59,817 nucleotides of DNA, taken from Butyrivibrio sp. Lineage in GTDB: Bacteria; Bacillota; Clostridia; Lachnospirales; Lachnospiraceae. The notes beneath the pieces were generated by a model that saw only the letters and a program-made list of their open reading frames with translations, searched no databases and had not been told where the DNA came from. Both the position numbers and the translations under genes were made by a program. The stretch spans positions 1 to 59,817 of the forward strand of contig JAFPVA010000269.1 in assembly GCA_017413105.1 (NCBI GenBank), in the 5' to 3' direction. This document shows positions 41,833 to 50,956 of this stretch, in pieces. How positions within the stretch are numbered: position 1 is the first letter of the stretch; each line of letters starts with the position of its first letter.

Positions 41833-42666
41833 TTACTTTTTCTCTATAGAATCCTTGCCTATTGAAATACGCCCTTCCTTCAAAAGACGTCCAACAGCCC
41901 TCTTAAACTCGTTTTTGCTCATGGCAGTCTTTTCCCTGATGAGCTCCGGTGAAGCCTTGTCAGTAAATGGCAGCCTGCCACCATTGTCTTCAATCATCTT
42001 CATGAGCTTTTCAGCATCTGTGTCCATCTGAAGATACGCTTTTTCTCTGAGGCTAAGGTTAAGTCTTCCATCTTCTTTCACAGAGACAACTCTGGCGTTT
42101 ACACTGTCTCCGATCTTGATATTTCCGTAAAGCTCTTTCTTGGGAATCAGTCCGGAATAAATATCATCGACTGCCACAAAGGCACCAAAATTATCACTCA
42201 TCTCATATACTGTACCAATTACTTTGTCGTCCTTGCCATAAGGAGTCTTGCTGAGAAGATATGGATATACATTCATTGTGACGCAGAGTCTTCCGCTCTT
42301 ATCCACATACAGCGCGCAGAGCACCTCATCGCCGGCGCTTACCTTTTTGGTCTGCTCCCTGAAGGGCAAAAGGACATCCTTCTCCAGGCCCCAGTCCATA
42401 AATGCGCCAATTTTCCCGGTCTCTTTTACCTTGAGAACCCTGACGTCGCCAAGCATAATCTTGGGAGTATTAGTAGTGGCAATAAGTCTGTCGCTGGAAT
42501 CCTTATAAATAAATACCTCTATCTTTGAGCCTTCTTCTGCATCCTTAGGCATCTGCTTAATAGGCAAAAGAACCTTCTCCTGCCCATCCGGTGTATCTGA
42601 AAGATAAACTCCGAATTCAACTTTCTTTATTACTGTTAGTTCCTGTTTTTCTCCTAATCTTATCAT
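41833..42666 (-). CDS. S1 RNA-binding protein, CvfB/YitL-like
   Basis: 277 residues. An N-terminal S1-like domain (MIRLGEKQELTVIKKVEFGV), then VLKVKETGKIGAFMDWGLEK and KVIGTVYEMSDNFGAFVAVD (two further S1 barrels), and a C-terminal winged helix (PELIREKTAMSKNEFKRAVG, then RLLKEGRIS). This is the CvfB plan: three S1 plus one winged helix. CvfB affects virulence and RNA metabolism in staphylococci, with unclear mechanism. It overlaps the thioesterase stop by four bases. Confidence 0.9.
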   Translation of the reverse strand: MIRLGEKQELTVIKKVEFGVYLSDTPDGQEKVLLPIKQMPKDAEEGSKIEVFIYKDSSDRLIATTNTPKIMLGDVRVLKVKETGKIGAFMDWGLEKDVLLPFREQTKKVSAGDEVLCALYVDKSGRLCVTMNVYPYLLSKTPYGKDDKVIGTVYEMSDNFGAFVAVDDIYSGLIPKKELYGNIKIGDSVNARVVSVKEDGRLNLSLREKAYLQMDTDAEKLMKMIEDNGGRLPFTDKASPELIREKTAMSKNEFKRAVGRLLKEGRISIGKDSIEKK

Positions 42667-43400
42667 GTGTCTCTCCGCGTTTTAAACTGAACACTACATA
42701 TCACAGCTCCCTCATCATCGTTAAAACAAACTGTGTATATATTATTATCCAACATTTCGTTCACAATAACAATCGGATGAAGTACATCCGAAAGATATGC
42801 CTGTTTCTTGTACTCAGCCCTCATTGATATAATTCTTATGTTCCTCTCAGGAAGAAGCCCCATGGCCATTCTAATATACTGCCCGTTATTGACATGATTG
42901 TTGGTATCAAGGTGATATTCCCGGACAACTATGTCTTCTGCCTTAATCTTCCTGCCATCCTCAGGAATCAGAATCTTCCTGTCCTGATAATTCATCTGCA
43001 GTTTTTCCTGCACAGGATATGCCTCAATTATCTCAGGGGTAGCCTTACAGGGAACACCCTTAACAAAATCAAAAAGAGTCCAGATGGAATTAGCAATAGA
43101 AAGCCTCTCGCCATCTTTGGTATCCATAAAAAAGTTTCTAAATCCCATAGGTCCCTTGATCAAATAAGGAATCGTTCCAATTATGACTTCCTCGCCCAAT
43201 CTGGGAAATCTGTTTATCTCGATCTGCCAGGCATTCAATACCCATGCCATACCCTTTTCCTTAAGAAAAGCCATAGAGGCCGGTCCATCTTCAGTCTGAA
43301 AGCTAGAGCAGTCTTGATAATAATCAATGAGGGACTCCATTGTCAGCACCGCATCTTTATCAACTTCACTATATCTGATTCTTGAATTAAAGGTGTACAT
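42663..43400 (-). CDS. Acyl-ACP thioesterase (FatA/FatB-like)
   Basis: 245 residues with two hot-dog domains. The first starts RIRYSEVDKDAVLTMESLID and the second has YHLDTNNHVNNGQYIRMAMG, in which Asp, Asn and His form the catalytic set known for acyl-ACP thioesterases. WVLNAWQIEINRFPRLGEEV supports the family. It releases free fatty acids from acyl-ACP. It is the first gene of a three-gene transcript; AGGAG lies six bases before the ATG. Confidence 0.92.
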   Translation of the reverse strand: MYTFNSRIRYSEVDKDAVLTMESLIDYYQDCSSFQTEDGPASMAFLKEKGMAWVLNAWQIEINRFPRLGEEVIIGTIPYLIKGPMGFRNFFMDTKDGERLSIANSIWTLFDFVKGVPCKATPEIIEAYPVQEKLQMNYQDRKILIPEDGRKIKAEDIVVREYHLDTNNHVNNGQYIRMAMGLLPERNIRIISMRAEYKKQAYLSDVLHPIVIVNEMLDNNIYTVCFNDDEGAVICSVQFKTRRDT

Positions 43401-43451
43401 CGAAATCTCCTATTTTTTTGGATAATGCAGACTCAAAACCTTCGATTAAAC

Positions 43452-43481
43452 AAAAAAGCGAGATTGTTTCCAATCTCGCTT
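43452..43481 (-). terminator. Terminator of tRNA-Gln
   Basis: Minus strand AGCGAGATTG, GAAA loop, CAATCTCGCT, then six T. A perfect ten-base stem immediately after the tRNA 3-prime end. Confidence 0.93.
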
Positions 43482-43486
43482 GAAAG

Positions 43487-43559
43487 CTGGGCTAGTAGGA
43501 TTCGAACCTACGTAATGACGGAGTCAGAGTCCGTTGCCTTACCGCTTGGCGATAGCCCA
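43487..43559 (-). tRNA. tRNA-Gln (anticodon CUG)
   Basis: 73 bases. Acceptor TGGGCTA pairs with TAGCCCA, discriminator G. D arm GCC...GGC with AGCGGTAA. Anticodon stem ACGGA/TCCGT with loop CTCTGAC, so the anticodon is CUG for codon CAG. T arm GTAGG-TTCGAAT-CCTAC. CCA is not encoded. It is a single-gene unit with its own promoter and terminator. Confidence 0.96.
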
Positions 43560-43572
43560 TCGACAAGAAATG

Positions 43573-43601
43573 ATTATACGGGAGCTTCATCAAAAAAGCA
43601 A
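43573..43601 (-). promoter_or_regulatory. Promoter of tRNA-Gln
   Basis: Minus strand TTGCTT (43596-43601), 17 bases, TATAAT (43573-43578, perfect). The start point falls about 7 bases before the tRNA. Confidence 0.85.
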
Positions 43602-43642
43602 GTACTTTTTTTAAAAATTTTTAATTTTTTTATAAATTAGTC

Positions 43643-43678
43643 CGGAGCCCCCGCCAATACTGCAATAGCGGGGCTCCG
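43643..43678 (-). terminator. Terminator of glutamine synthetase gene
   Basis: Minus strand CGGAGCCCCGC (43668-43678), loop, GCGGGGGCTCCG (43643-43654), one bulged base. The tail GACTAATTTATAA is only weakly T-rich, but the stem is very strong. Confidence 0.7.
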
Positions 43679-43693
43679 AAATTTTCTTTTTAA

Positions 43694-45805
43694 TCAGCCT
43701 TCAAACAAAAGATCTGCATAAGTCGGGAATGGCCAGTCTTCTTTTGCCACCAACATCTCAAGAGCATCAGCCGGGGCTCTCAGTTCATCCATAACAGGAC
43801 GAACCTTGTCCTTATAGAAGAATGCTCTCTTTCTCTGATCTTCTATCACTGAAGCCTTTGCTTCAAGTTCTTTAAGCTTATCCAGGGCATTCTTCATCTT
43901 TTTGAGGTGTCCCTGAATCTCTTTAAGCTCATCAGCTTCAACAGAAGCATCCACTCCTGCTGCTGTTATTGCGTTTACATCTGCCGCAAGTCTTCCGGCA
44001 TATTTCATAACAGCTGGTATTATCTGTTTTGAAGCCATATCTATCATGGTAAGAGCTTCGATATTTATTGTTTTAGCATAGTTTTCAAAAATGATCTCTT
44101 TTCTGGATTCAAGCTCAGTCCTGGTGTAAACTCCAAAATTCTCGAACAGTTTGATAGCTTTCTTTGTGGTAAGCATATCTGCTGCCTCGATAGTGGATTT
44201 AATATTTGGAAGGCCACGTCTCTTAGCCTCTGCAACCCAGTCCTCAGAATAACCATCACCATTGAAGATGATTCTCTGGTGCTCAGTCAGATATTCCTTG
44301 ATAAGGTCATGTACTGCCACATCAAAGTTGTCTGCTTTCTCAAGTCTGTCTGCCGCTTCGCAGAATGCCTCTGCAACGATTGTATTCAAAGTAGTGTTGG
44401 AGCTGGCCATGGAATCAGAAGAACCAACCATTCTGAACTCAAACTTATTTCCTGTAAAAGCAAATGGTGAAGTACGGTTTCTGTCTGTTGCATCCTTCTC
44501 AAACTGAGGAAGTGTAGATACTCCGGTCTTTAACTTGCCACCCTTTTTGCTGGATTTTGCAACGCCGGTCTCTATAAGCTGCTTTACAACGTCCTCAAGC
44601 TGTTCGCCAAGAAATACTGAAATGATAGCAGGCGGAGCCTCGTTTGCACCAAGTCTGTGGTCATTTCCGACATCCGCTGCACTCTGTCTCAGAAGATCTG
44701 CATGAGTATCAACCGCCTTGAGCACACAGGCAAGTACAAAAAGGAACTGAATATTCTTATTCGGTGTATCTCCCGGATCAAGAAGATTTACGCCGTCATC
44801 TGTACAAAGAGACCAGTTATCATGCTTACCTGAGCCATTTACTCCGGCAAAGGGCTTCTCATGGAGAAGGCATCTCATGTTATGATGCTCAGCCACACGC
44901 TTCATGGTCTCCATAATTATCTGATTGTGATCAACAGCTATATTTGCTGTCTCGTAAACAGGTGCAAGCTCATGCTGTCCGGGAGCCACCTCGTTATGCT
45001 GTGTCTTATCAGGAACACCAAGCTTCCACAGCTCAGTGTTGAGATCCTTCATGAAGCCACCAACCTTCTCACGGATTACACCGAAATAGTGATCCTCCAT
45101 TTCCTGGCCCTTAGGAGGCTGAGCTCCAAAGAGAGTCCTTCCGGTAAAAATAAGGTCCTCGCGCTTCATGGACTTATCCCAGTCCACAAGGAAATATTCC
45201 TGCTCGGGGCCAACGGATACATTTACCTTTGTAGCCCTGTCATTTCCAAAAAGCTTGACAATTCTAAGTGCCTGCTTATTGATTGCTTCCATTGAACGAA
45301 GAAGCGGAGTCTTTTTATCAAGAGCCTCTCCGGTATATGAACAAAAAGCAGTAGGAATGCAGAGAGTAACACCTGCGCCTGATTCCTTAAGGAAAGCCGG
45401 CGAAGTGATATCCCAGGTAGTATAGCCTCTTGCTTCAAAGGTAGCTCTGAGTCCTCCCGATGGAAATGAAGAAGCATCCGGTTCTCCCTTTATAAGCTCT
45501 TTACCTGAAAAAGAAGTTAGCATCCTGCCATCTTTTTCTGCACTGCCCACAAAGGAATCGTGCTTCTCAGCCGTAATTCCTGTAAGTGGCTGAAACCAGT
45601 GGGTGTAATGTGTTGCGCCATTCTCAACAGCCCACTCCTTCATAGCGTTAGCAACCACATCTGCGGATTCCTTTGAAAGTTCTCCACCATGTTCGGTAAC
45701 ATTCACAACTTCCTTGTATACATTCTTAGGAAGTCTCTCCCTCATTTTGGCAAGTGTAAAGACATTCTGCCCAAAAATCTCTTCTACGTTAACCTTGTCA
45801 CACAT
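43694..45805 (-). CDS. glnN: Glutamine synthetase type III
   Basis: 703 residues, the length of the GlnN (GSIII) class. Makes glutamine from glutamate, ammonia and ATP. Type III signatures: [19 protein letters not shown] (metal-binding Glu), [19 protein letters not shown] (substrate Glu), [15 protein letters not shown] (His-Asn-Trp), and [20 protein letters not shown] (Arg and Glu). The C-terminal helix bundle (about 600-690) fits GSIII. GSIII is common in Bacteroides, Butyrivibrio and relatives. It is a single-gene transcript. Its upstream region has no clear GlnR box, so the regulator is unknown. Confidence 0.97.
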   Translation of the reverse strand: MCDKVNVEEIFGQNVFTLAKMRERLPKNVYKEVVNVTEHGGELSKESADVVANAMKEWAVENGATHYTHWFQPLTGITAEKHDSFVGSAEKDGRMLTSFSGKELIKGEPDASSFPSGGLRATFEARGYTTWDITSPAFLKESGAGVTLCIPTAFCSYTGEALDKKTPLLRSMEAINKQALRIVKLFGNDRATKVNVSVGPEQEYFLVDWDKSMKREDLIFTGRTLFGAQPPKGQEMEDHYFGVIREKVGGFMKDLNTELWKLGVPDKTQHNEVAPGQHELAPVYETANIAVDHNQIIMETMKRVAEHHNMRCLLHEKPFAGVNGSGKHDNWSLCTDDGVNLLDPGDTPNKNIQFLFVLACVLKAVDTHADLLRQSAADVGNDHRLGANEAPPAIISVFLGEQLEDVVKQLIETGVAKSSKKGGKLKTGVSTLPQFEKDATDRNRTSPFAFTGNKFEFRMVGSSDSMASSNTTLNTIVAEAFCEAADRLEKADNFDVAVHDLIKEYLTEHQRIIFNGDGYSEDWVAEAKRRGLPNIKSTIEAADMLTTKKAIKLFENFGVYTRTELESRKEIIFENYAKTINIEALTMIDMASKQIIPAVMKYAGRLAADVNAITAAGVDASVEADELKEIQGHLKKMKNALDKLKELEAKASVIEDQRKRAFFYKDKVRPVMDELRAPADALEMLVAKEDWPFPTYADLLFEG

Positions 45806-45927
45806 ATCTGCTGCCTTTCGTGTTTTATTTTCCTTAGGAATTCTAATCTGTTACATTTACGTATCATGTTACAACAACTTTATAAAAACGCAAAGGAAAA
45901 TTTAATAGCATAACATCTTTAGCCATC

Positions 45928-45963
45928 AAAAAAGAAAGCCCCGGCATAAGCCAAAGCTTTCTT
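45928..45963 (-). terminator. Terminator of the U32/trmR transcript
   Basis: Minus strand AGAAAGC, TTT, GGC-TTAT-GCC, GGG, GCTTTCT, then six T. The two stacked stems are separated by internal mismatches. Confidence 0.8.
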
Positions 45964-45971
45964 GGCATAGT

Positions 45972-47201
45972 TTAATCCTCTGATTTGATTCTAAGAATAT
46001 CATATTTCTCAGGTTTCTCAGACAGATCCACATAGATGATCTGCTTGGAATGAGGGCAGGATTCTACCGGAGTACCATCTTCAGCATACATTCCATTTAC
46101 TTTTACCTGTATATCTGTTCCATCGGGTTTCATTATCTCTATCATGTCACCGACAGAAAACTTGTTTCTCTGCTCAAATTTAGCATAGCCCCTGCTATCC
46201 AGCTCATCTACAATTCCAAGATAGATGTATTCATTAACATAGGTGTTGTTATCGTATATCTGTGCTTCCTCGCTGGGTTTTCCAAAATAGAAACCTGTGG
46301 TGAACTGACGATAGGTACATCTTGAGATCTGATCCAGATACCAGGGCATGTTCTCCCTGTACTTCTCTTCAGATTCAAAATAGTCATCTATTGCTTTTCT
46401 ATAAGTCCTTGCAACAGTCGCAACGTACAGGGCAGTCTTCATCCTGCCTTCAATCTTGCAGCTGTCAACACCTGCATCTACCAGCTCCGGGATATGCTCG
46501 ATCATGCAGAGATCCTTTGAGTTAAAAATATAGGTTCCCCTGTCATTTTCATAAACCGGAAGGTATTCACCCGGTCTTTTTTCCTCAACGATAGAATATT
46601 TCCATCTGCATGGATGTGTGCAGGCGCCCTTGTTGGCATCTCTTCCGGTGAAATAATTGGATAAAAGACATCTTCCGGAATAAGAAATACACATAGCTCC
46701 ATGGATAAAGCACTCCATCTCAAGATCCTCAGGGATTTTTGATGTTATCTCTTTTATCTCATTCAAAGACAATTCCCTTGCAGCCACAACTCTCTTTGCA
46801 CCAAGATCATGCCAGAAATTATAGGTCTCATAATTTGTATTGTTGGCCTGAGTTGAAACATGGATATCGATTTCAGGGCAGATTCTTCTGGCCTTCATGA
46901 ATATTCCCGGGTCTGCGATTATAAGTGCATCAGGTTTGAGCTCTTTTAACTCATGCAAGTACTTATCTACTCCGTCAAGATCGTAGTTGTGGGCCAGGAT
47001 ATTGACAGTAACATGAACCTTAACTCCGTGAGCATGGGCAAACTCAATTCCTTCCTTCATTTCTTCAGGACTGAAGTTTTTGGCCTTTGCCCTGAGTCCG
47101 AAGGCATCTCCTCCGATGTAGACTGCATCCGCTCCAAAAACAACTGCTGTTTTTAATACTTCCAGGCTGCTTGCCGGTATCAATAATTCAGGTTTTTTCA
47201 T
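45972..47201 (-). CDS. Peptidase U32 family, tRNA U34 hydroxylase (TrhP-type)
   Basis: 409 residues. The U32 signature is ECFIHGAMCISYSGRCLLSN, followed by FTGRDANKGACTHPCRW with further cysteines that can hold an Fe-S cluster. The N-terminus PELLIPASSLEVLKTAVVFG is the barrel start. These proteins are not proteases: TrhP-type members make 5-hydroxyuridine at position 34 of tRNA using prephenate, together with Fe-S clusters. The gene next to it, trmR, methylates that product. B. subtilis has two U32 genes (yrrN, yrrO) here; only one is seen in this window, of the YrrO length. A collagenase-like name in databases is misleading. Confidence 0.9.
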   Translation of the reverse strand: MKKPELLIPASSLEVLKTAVVFGADAVYIGGDAFGLRAKAKNFSPEEMKEGIEFAHAHGVKVHVTVNILAHNYDLDGVDKYLHELKELKPDALIIADPGIFMKARRICPEIDIHVSTQANNTNYETYNFWHDLGAKRVVAARELSLNEIKEITSKIPEDLEMECFIHGAMCISYSGRCLLSNYFTGRDANKGACTHPCRWKYSIVEEKRPGEYLPVYENDRGTYIFNSKDLCMIEHIPELVDAGVDSCKIEGRMKTALYVATVARTYRKAIDDYFESEEKYRENMPWYLDQISRCTYRQFTTGFYFGKPSEEAQIYDNNTYVNEYIYLGIVDELDSRGYAKFEQRNKFSVGDMIEIMKPDGTDIQVKVNGMYAEDGTPVESCPHSKQIIYVDLSEKPEKYDILRIKSED

Positions 47202-47218
47202 AATAATTCTCCAACTTC

Positions 47219-47860
47219 TTACAACTTCACTGACAGTGTCATTCCATCTCCTACAGTGAGGATCACCGTATTCAGGGCTTCATTATGCTTTAACTCATAA
47301 AGATATTCCCTCATTCTCGCATGTATTGTCCTGTCTCTTCTGGTTACCGCAAAACGTGACTCGATAACATCTCCATCCTGAAGGACATTATCTGACACCA
47401 GTAATCCGCCTTTATTAAGGATTCTCAGGCAATCCGGCAAAAAATTGATATACTGCCCTTTTGCTGCATCCATAAAAATAAAATCATACCCCGGAGAGAG
47501 CGTTTTTAAGATTTCTGTCGCATCACCTTCCAGAAGTGTGATCTTATTGTCTGAGTCATACTTTATAAAATTTTCTTTTGCAATCGGAATTCGCTTTTCA
47601 AATTTCTCAATTGTAGTTATTTTTGTATCTTTATCGCTATAATACGCCATAAGAAGAGCAGAAAATCCCACCGCACATCCGACCTCAAGTATATTCAAGG
47701 GTCTGTTCATGGCAAGCAGAAATTTAAGAAGTGCCTGGGTATCCTTTCGGATAATAGGCACCTCGTCTTCTTTGGCTTTTTTCTCCAGCTCATCCAGGAA
47801 AGGGGCATTGCCACTGTCCAAAGAATTGATAAAAGCTGTCATTCTATCCTGTTCAATCAC
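47219..47860 (-). CDS. trmR: tRNA 5-hydroxyuridine methyltransferase (TrmR, YrrM-like O-methyltransferase)
   Basis: 213 residues. SAM site: LNILEVGCAVGFSALLMAYY, then ITTIEKFEKRIPIAKENF and ITLLEGDATEIL; metal/catalytic region FIFMDAAKGQYINFLPDCL and VSDNVLQDG. This is a catechol-O-methyltransferase-like fold. TrmR converts ho5U34 to mo5U34 in tRNAs reading four-fold codons, extending wobble. It is upstream of the U32 gene, 17 bases apart. The order and pairing match B. subtilis yrrM-yrrN-yrrO. An alternative, a small-molecule O-methyltransferase, is less likely given context. Confidence 0.88.
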   Translation of the reverse strand: MIEQDRMTAFINSLDSGNAPFLDELEKKAKEDEVPIIRKDTQALLKFLLAMNRPLNILEVGCAVGFSALLMAYYSDKDTKITTIEKFEKRIPIAKENFIKYDSDNKITLLEGDATEILKTLSPGYDFIFMDAAKGQYINFLPDCLRILNKGGLLVSDNVLQDGDVIESRFAVTRRDRTIHARMREYLYELKHNEALNTVILTVGDGMTLSVKL

Positions 47861-48329
47861 CGCTTGTTTCCTCTGGGTTTTCTAAAGGCTCCGGGGTATC
47901 CTCAGAAGCCTGCTCGCTCTCACTAGAAGATGTCTCTGCACCGCCTGCAGCGCCTTCTTCTGCTGTAGTCTCCGCAGACATTATCTGCAGCATTTCTTCC
48001 GCAGTCATTGACGTGCTAAGCTCATAGGTTCCTGCTGCCTCAAGCCCATGATAGTCGGAAAACATCTCCTGAACAACAAACAAATTCTTATCTGTAATAA
48101 GGCCTACATTTGAAAGCTTCTCAGCTATCTTTTTTGCAGAATCTCCATCAGAGATAGTCACAGAAACCGTTCTGCCTGTCCCCGATGAGACCGGAACCTG
48201 ATTAAATATCCGATATCCGTAGTTATAAGCCACTTTTGAGTATTTGCTCATAAGCATAACTACTATTACAACAAACGCAATCTTGACAGCCGTGTCTAAA
48301 AGACCAAGCACAAATTTTCTGGCATTCAT
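47853..48329 (-). CDS. MltG/YrrL-related stub: membrane helix plus LysM-like subdomain
   Basis: 158 residues. A membrane helix (about 9-27) and then VSVTISDGDSAKKIAEKLSN, VGLITDKNLFVVQEM and AGTYELSTSMTAEEMLQIM, which match the LysM-like subdomain at the start of MltG (endolytic transglycosylase). The catalytic domain with its glutamate is entirely absent. The chain instead ends in a Glu/Ser/Pro-rich tail (from about 115). B. subtilis yrrL (MltG) sits at the same place, so this is either a shortened descendant or a dedicated binding form. No frameshift is needed. It overlaps trmR by 8 bases. Confidence 0.78.
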   Translation of the reverse strand: MNARKFVLGLLDTAVKIAFVVIVVMLMSKYSKVAYNYGYRIFNQVPVSSGTGRTVSVTISDGDSAKKIAEKLSNVGLITDKNLFVVQEMFSDYHGLEAAGTYELSTSMTAEEMLQIMSAETTAEEGAAGGAETSSSESEQASEDTPEPLENPEETSGD

Positions 48330-48346
48330 TAGCTTTTACTCCAAAC

Positions 48347-50053
48347 TTAGTAGTTAGTATCCATAATAATCGGCATGATCATAGGTCTTCTCTTTGTCTT
48401 TTTCCAGATGTAATCGCTAAGAACATCTTTGACAATGCTCTTTAGCTTACCCCAGTCAGTGATTCCCTTTTCAAGAGCCTCAGTTACCTCATCCAGCACA
48501 AGATCCGTAGCATCATCAATAAGCTTATCCGACTCCCTTACATAGACAAAGCCTCTGGATACTATGCTTGGTCCGGATACAAGCTGTCCGCTTCCCTTTT
48601 CCAGTCCAAACACAACTATTACAATACCATCTTCAGCCAAATGTTGTCTATCTCTTAATACAACATTACCTACATCGCCAACTCCAAGGCCGTCAACAAG
48701 AATGGCCCCAACCGGAACCTTACCCTTGACCTTGGCACTTTCGCTATCCATTTCCAAGATTTCACCGGAATGAAGGATAAATATATTCTCCTTAGCAATT
48801 CCAAGCTGCTTTGCGATATTGGCCTGAGCTCTCAAATGTCTGTATTCTCCATGGACAGGAACAGAATACTTGGGCTTAACCAGAGTATAGATCAGCTTAA
48901 TATCCTCCTGACAGGCATGTCCCGATACATGAACATCCTGGAATATAACTTCTGCACCCTTCATCTGAAGTTCATTGATAATATTGGTGACAGCCTTCTC
49001 GTTACCGGGTATCGGATGAGATGAGAAAATAACTGTGTCCCCGGGGCCTATAGCAATCTTTCTATGCTGACCGTTTGCCATTCTGCTGAGGGCAGCCATA
49101 CTTTCTCCCTGGCTTCCGGTGGTAATGATAACAGTCTTGTTCTCAGGGTAATTCTTTATATTGTCTATCTCCACGAGAGTATTCTCAGGAATCTGAATGC
49201 ATTCAAGTTTCTGGGCAATATCAATGATGCTGACCATGCTTCGGCCTTCAACCACCACTTTTCTGCCGCACTTATGGGCAGTATTGATGATCTGCTGAAC
49301 TCTGTCAACATTTGAAGCAAAGGTTGCTACTATGATCCTGTTGTTCTCATGTTCCTCAAAAAGAGTATCAAGCGCCCTTCCTACAGTTTTTTCGGAAGCT
49401 GTAAAGCCCGGACGCTCTGCATTTGTGGAATCACACATAAGGGCAAGTACACCTTTTTTACCAATCTCGGCAAAACGCTGAAGATCGATCGGGTCTCCGT
49501 ATACAGGCGTGTAATCTACCTTGAAGTCTCCTGTATGCACAACAATACCTGCCGGTGAATAAATAGCAAGGGCTGCTGCATCTACAATCGAATGATTGGT
49601 CCTTATAAACTCAACTCTGAACTGACCAAGGTTTATGGACTGACCAAATTTAACAACTTTTCTCCTGGTGGTCTTAAGAAGATTATGTTCCTCCAGCTTG
49701 TGCTCGATTATTCCCATTGTCAGCCTTGTAGCATAAACAGGTACGTTAAGCTCATGAAGAACATAGGGAAGTGCCCCTATATGATCCTCATGTCCATGGG
49801 TTATCACAAATCCCTTCACCTTGTCTATATTATCCTGAAGATAAGTGATATCAGGTATTACAAGGTCAATTCCCAGCATCTCGTCTTCGGGAAAAGACAA
49901 TCCGCAGTCCACCACAATAATACTGTCCTCATATCTGAAGGCAGTGATATTCATTCCAATCTGCTCAAGACCACCCAAAGGGATGACCTGCAGCTTGGAT
50001 GTATTTTCAGTTTTGTTTTTGCTCAAAATATTTCCTCCATTATTATTTTTCAT
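48347..50053 (-). CDS. rnjA: Ribonuclease J
   Basis: 568 residues. Metallo-beta-lactamase and beta-CASP domains: VIDCGLSFPED-type loop (VDCGLSFPEDEMLGID), zinc motif THGHEDHIGALPYVL, HTGDFKVDYTP, beta-CASP CDSTNAERPGFTASEK, and C-terminal HVSGHACQEDIKLI. It both cuts RNA internally and degrades from the 5-prime end, and drives mRNA decay in Firmicutes lacking RNase E. An N-terminal extension of 18 polar residues precedes the usual start. It lies between the ireB-ruvX-DUF1292 group and the trmR group, with a 146-base leader. Confidence 0.95.
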   Translation of the reverse strand: MKNNNGGNILSKNKTENTSKLQVIPLGGLEQIGMNITAFRYEDSIIVVDCGLSFPEDEMLGIDLVIPDITYLQDNIDKVKGFVITHGHEDHIGALPYVLHELNVPVYATRLTMGIIEHKLEEHNLLKTTRRKVVKFGQSINLGQFRVEFIRTNHSIVDAAALAIYSPAGIVVHTGDFKVDYTPVYGDPIDLQRFAEIGKKGVLALMCDSTNAERPGFTASEKTVGRALDTLFEEHENNRIIVATFASNVDRVQQIINTAHKCGRKVVVEGRSMVSIIDIAQKLECIQIPENTLVEIDNIKNYPENKTVIITTGSQGESMAALSRMANGQHRKIAIGPGDTVIFSSHPIPGNEKAVTNIINELQMKGAEVIFQDVHVSGHACQEDIKLIYTLVKPKYSVPVHGEYRHLRAQANIAKQLGIAKENIFILHSGEILEMDSESAKVKGKVPVGAILVDGLGVGDVGNVVLRDRQHLAEDGIVIVVFGLEKGSGQLVSGPSIVSRGFVYVRESDKLIDDATDLVLDEVTEALEKGITDWGKLKSIVKDVLSDYIWKKTKRRPMIMPIIMDTNY

Positions 50054-50099
50054 TGAAAGGAATATCTTTTAAGAACGCCCGTAAACAACTAACTGCAGC

Positions 50100-50122
50100 A
50101 TATACAGCCCCATCCTGTATAT
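50100..50122 (-). other. Hairpin in the RNase J leader
   Basis: Minus strand ATATACAG, seven-base loop, CTGTATAT, about 47 bases before the rnjA ATG. There is no T tract, so it is not a terminator; it may be a processing or control structure. A 17-codon frame with a possible ribosome site (50089-50142) covers it. Confidence 0.4.
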
Positions 50123-50199
50123 ACCAAAGCAGCCAACAGCATCACCTTCTCAGGTCTCCCATTGCAGATGCATGCTCTGTCACATAAGCATTTCTCCTA

Positions 50200-50475
50200 T
50201 CAGATATCCAGATCTATGTCGTCTTCTTGAAGTAGCTTGCGAAATACGCCTGCAACAGCTTCCAGTTCCAGGTCGTCATCTACTATCACATATACTGCTT
50301 CTTCATCTTTGATATCGGAGTCATCACGCAGAATAAGCGCTTCTCCGTCACCATCTTCTTCATCAGTGACAAGAAGGTATGTCTTGGCACCTATAACAGT
50401 CTGTTCCAGGCAGTAGAATTCTACTGCTTCCTCCCCATCGGGGCTAAATACTATCTTTTCCAAATCTGTCTCCAT
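50200..50475 (-). CDS. DUF1292 (YrzB-like) protein
   Basis: 91 residues, acidic. IVFSPDGEEAVEFYCLEQTV, then KTYLLVTDEEDGDGEALILR and YVIVDDDLELEAVAGVF are typical DUF1292 strands. The function is unknown. It is almost always found beside ruvX and ireB, as here (11 bases after ruvX), so it may share regulation rather than function. Confidence 0.9.
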   Translation of the reverse strand: METDLEKIVFSPDGEEAVEFYCLEQTVIGAKTYLLVTDEEDGDGEALILRDDSDIKDEEAVYVIVDDDLELEAVAGVFRKLLQEDDIDLDI

Positions 50476-50486
50476 TTGCCTGTATT

Positions 50487-50915
50487 TCAGGTCTTGTCCT
50501 TGCTATTATCCAGATAATCCTGCAAAATTATCTGAGCCGCAATCATATCTACATATTCCTTGCGCTCACGTCCTTTTATACCGGCTTCGTCCATTATTTC
50601 ATCAGCCTCCACCGTAGTCAGACGCTCATCCCACATTATAACCGGAATCCCGGTTCTTCTCTCTATCTTGTCCTTGAATTCAAGGCATAACTCAGAGCGC
50701 TCAGAGGGAGTCTGGTCCATGTTCAGCGGAAGACCTAAAACAATCTTCTCCACACTGTATTCCTGGATAAGCTCTTCAATGCGCGCTAAAGTTTTTCTAA
50801 GTTTGTTTTCCTCTTTCCTACGGATTATCTCTCTGGCCTGAGCAGTCAAAAGAAGCTCGTCACTAAGAGCAACTCCAACTGTCTTGGATCCGTAGTCAAG
50901 ACCCATTATTCGCAT
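50487..50915 (-). CDS. ruvX: RuvX/YqgF family Holliday junction resolvase-like nuclease
   Basis: 142 residues. RNase H-like fold: IMGLDYGSKTVGVALSD (first Asp), IVLGLPLNMDQTPSE (second acidic loop), MWDERLTTVEADE (Glu), YVDMIAAQIILQDYLD (final Asp). Roles proposed in the family are rRNA 5-prime processing and resolution of junctions; the enzyme is essential in E. coli. It is the second gene of the ireB-ruvX-DUF1292 group. Confidence 0.93.
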   Translation of the reverse strand: MRIMGLDYGSKTVGVALSDELLLTAQAREIIRRKEENKLRKTLARIEELIQEYSVEKIVLGLPLNMDQTPSERSELCLEFKDKIERRTGIPVIMWDERLTTVEADEIMDEAGIKGRERKEYVDMIAAQIILQDYLDNSKDKT

Positions 50916-50956
50916 GCGTTTCTCCGTTTCTTGAATTACAAATTCAAGATTTTGTG

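Noticed and set aside
44861-45295. Plus-strand open frame inside glnN, and many similar antisense frames elsewhere
   Set aside because: They are shadows of well-conserved minus-strand genes, with no ribosome site, promoter or recognisable domain.
43694-45805. glnN read as the common type I glutamine synthetase
   Set aside because: The 703-residue length and the C-terminal helical region belong to type III; type I is about 440-470 residues.
45806-45927. GlnR/TnrA box upstream of glnN
   Set aside because: TGTTACA occurs twice as a direct repeat near 45849-45865, but the required TGTNA-N7-TNACA inverted arrangement is not met.
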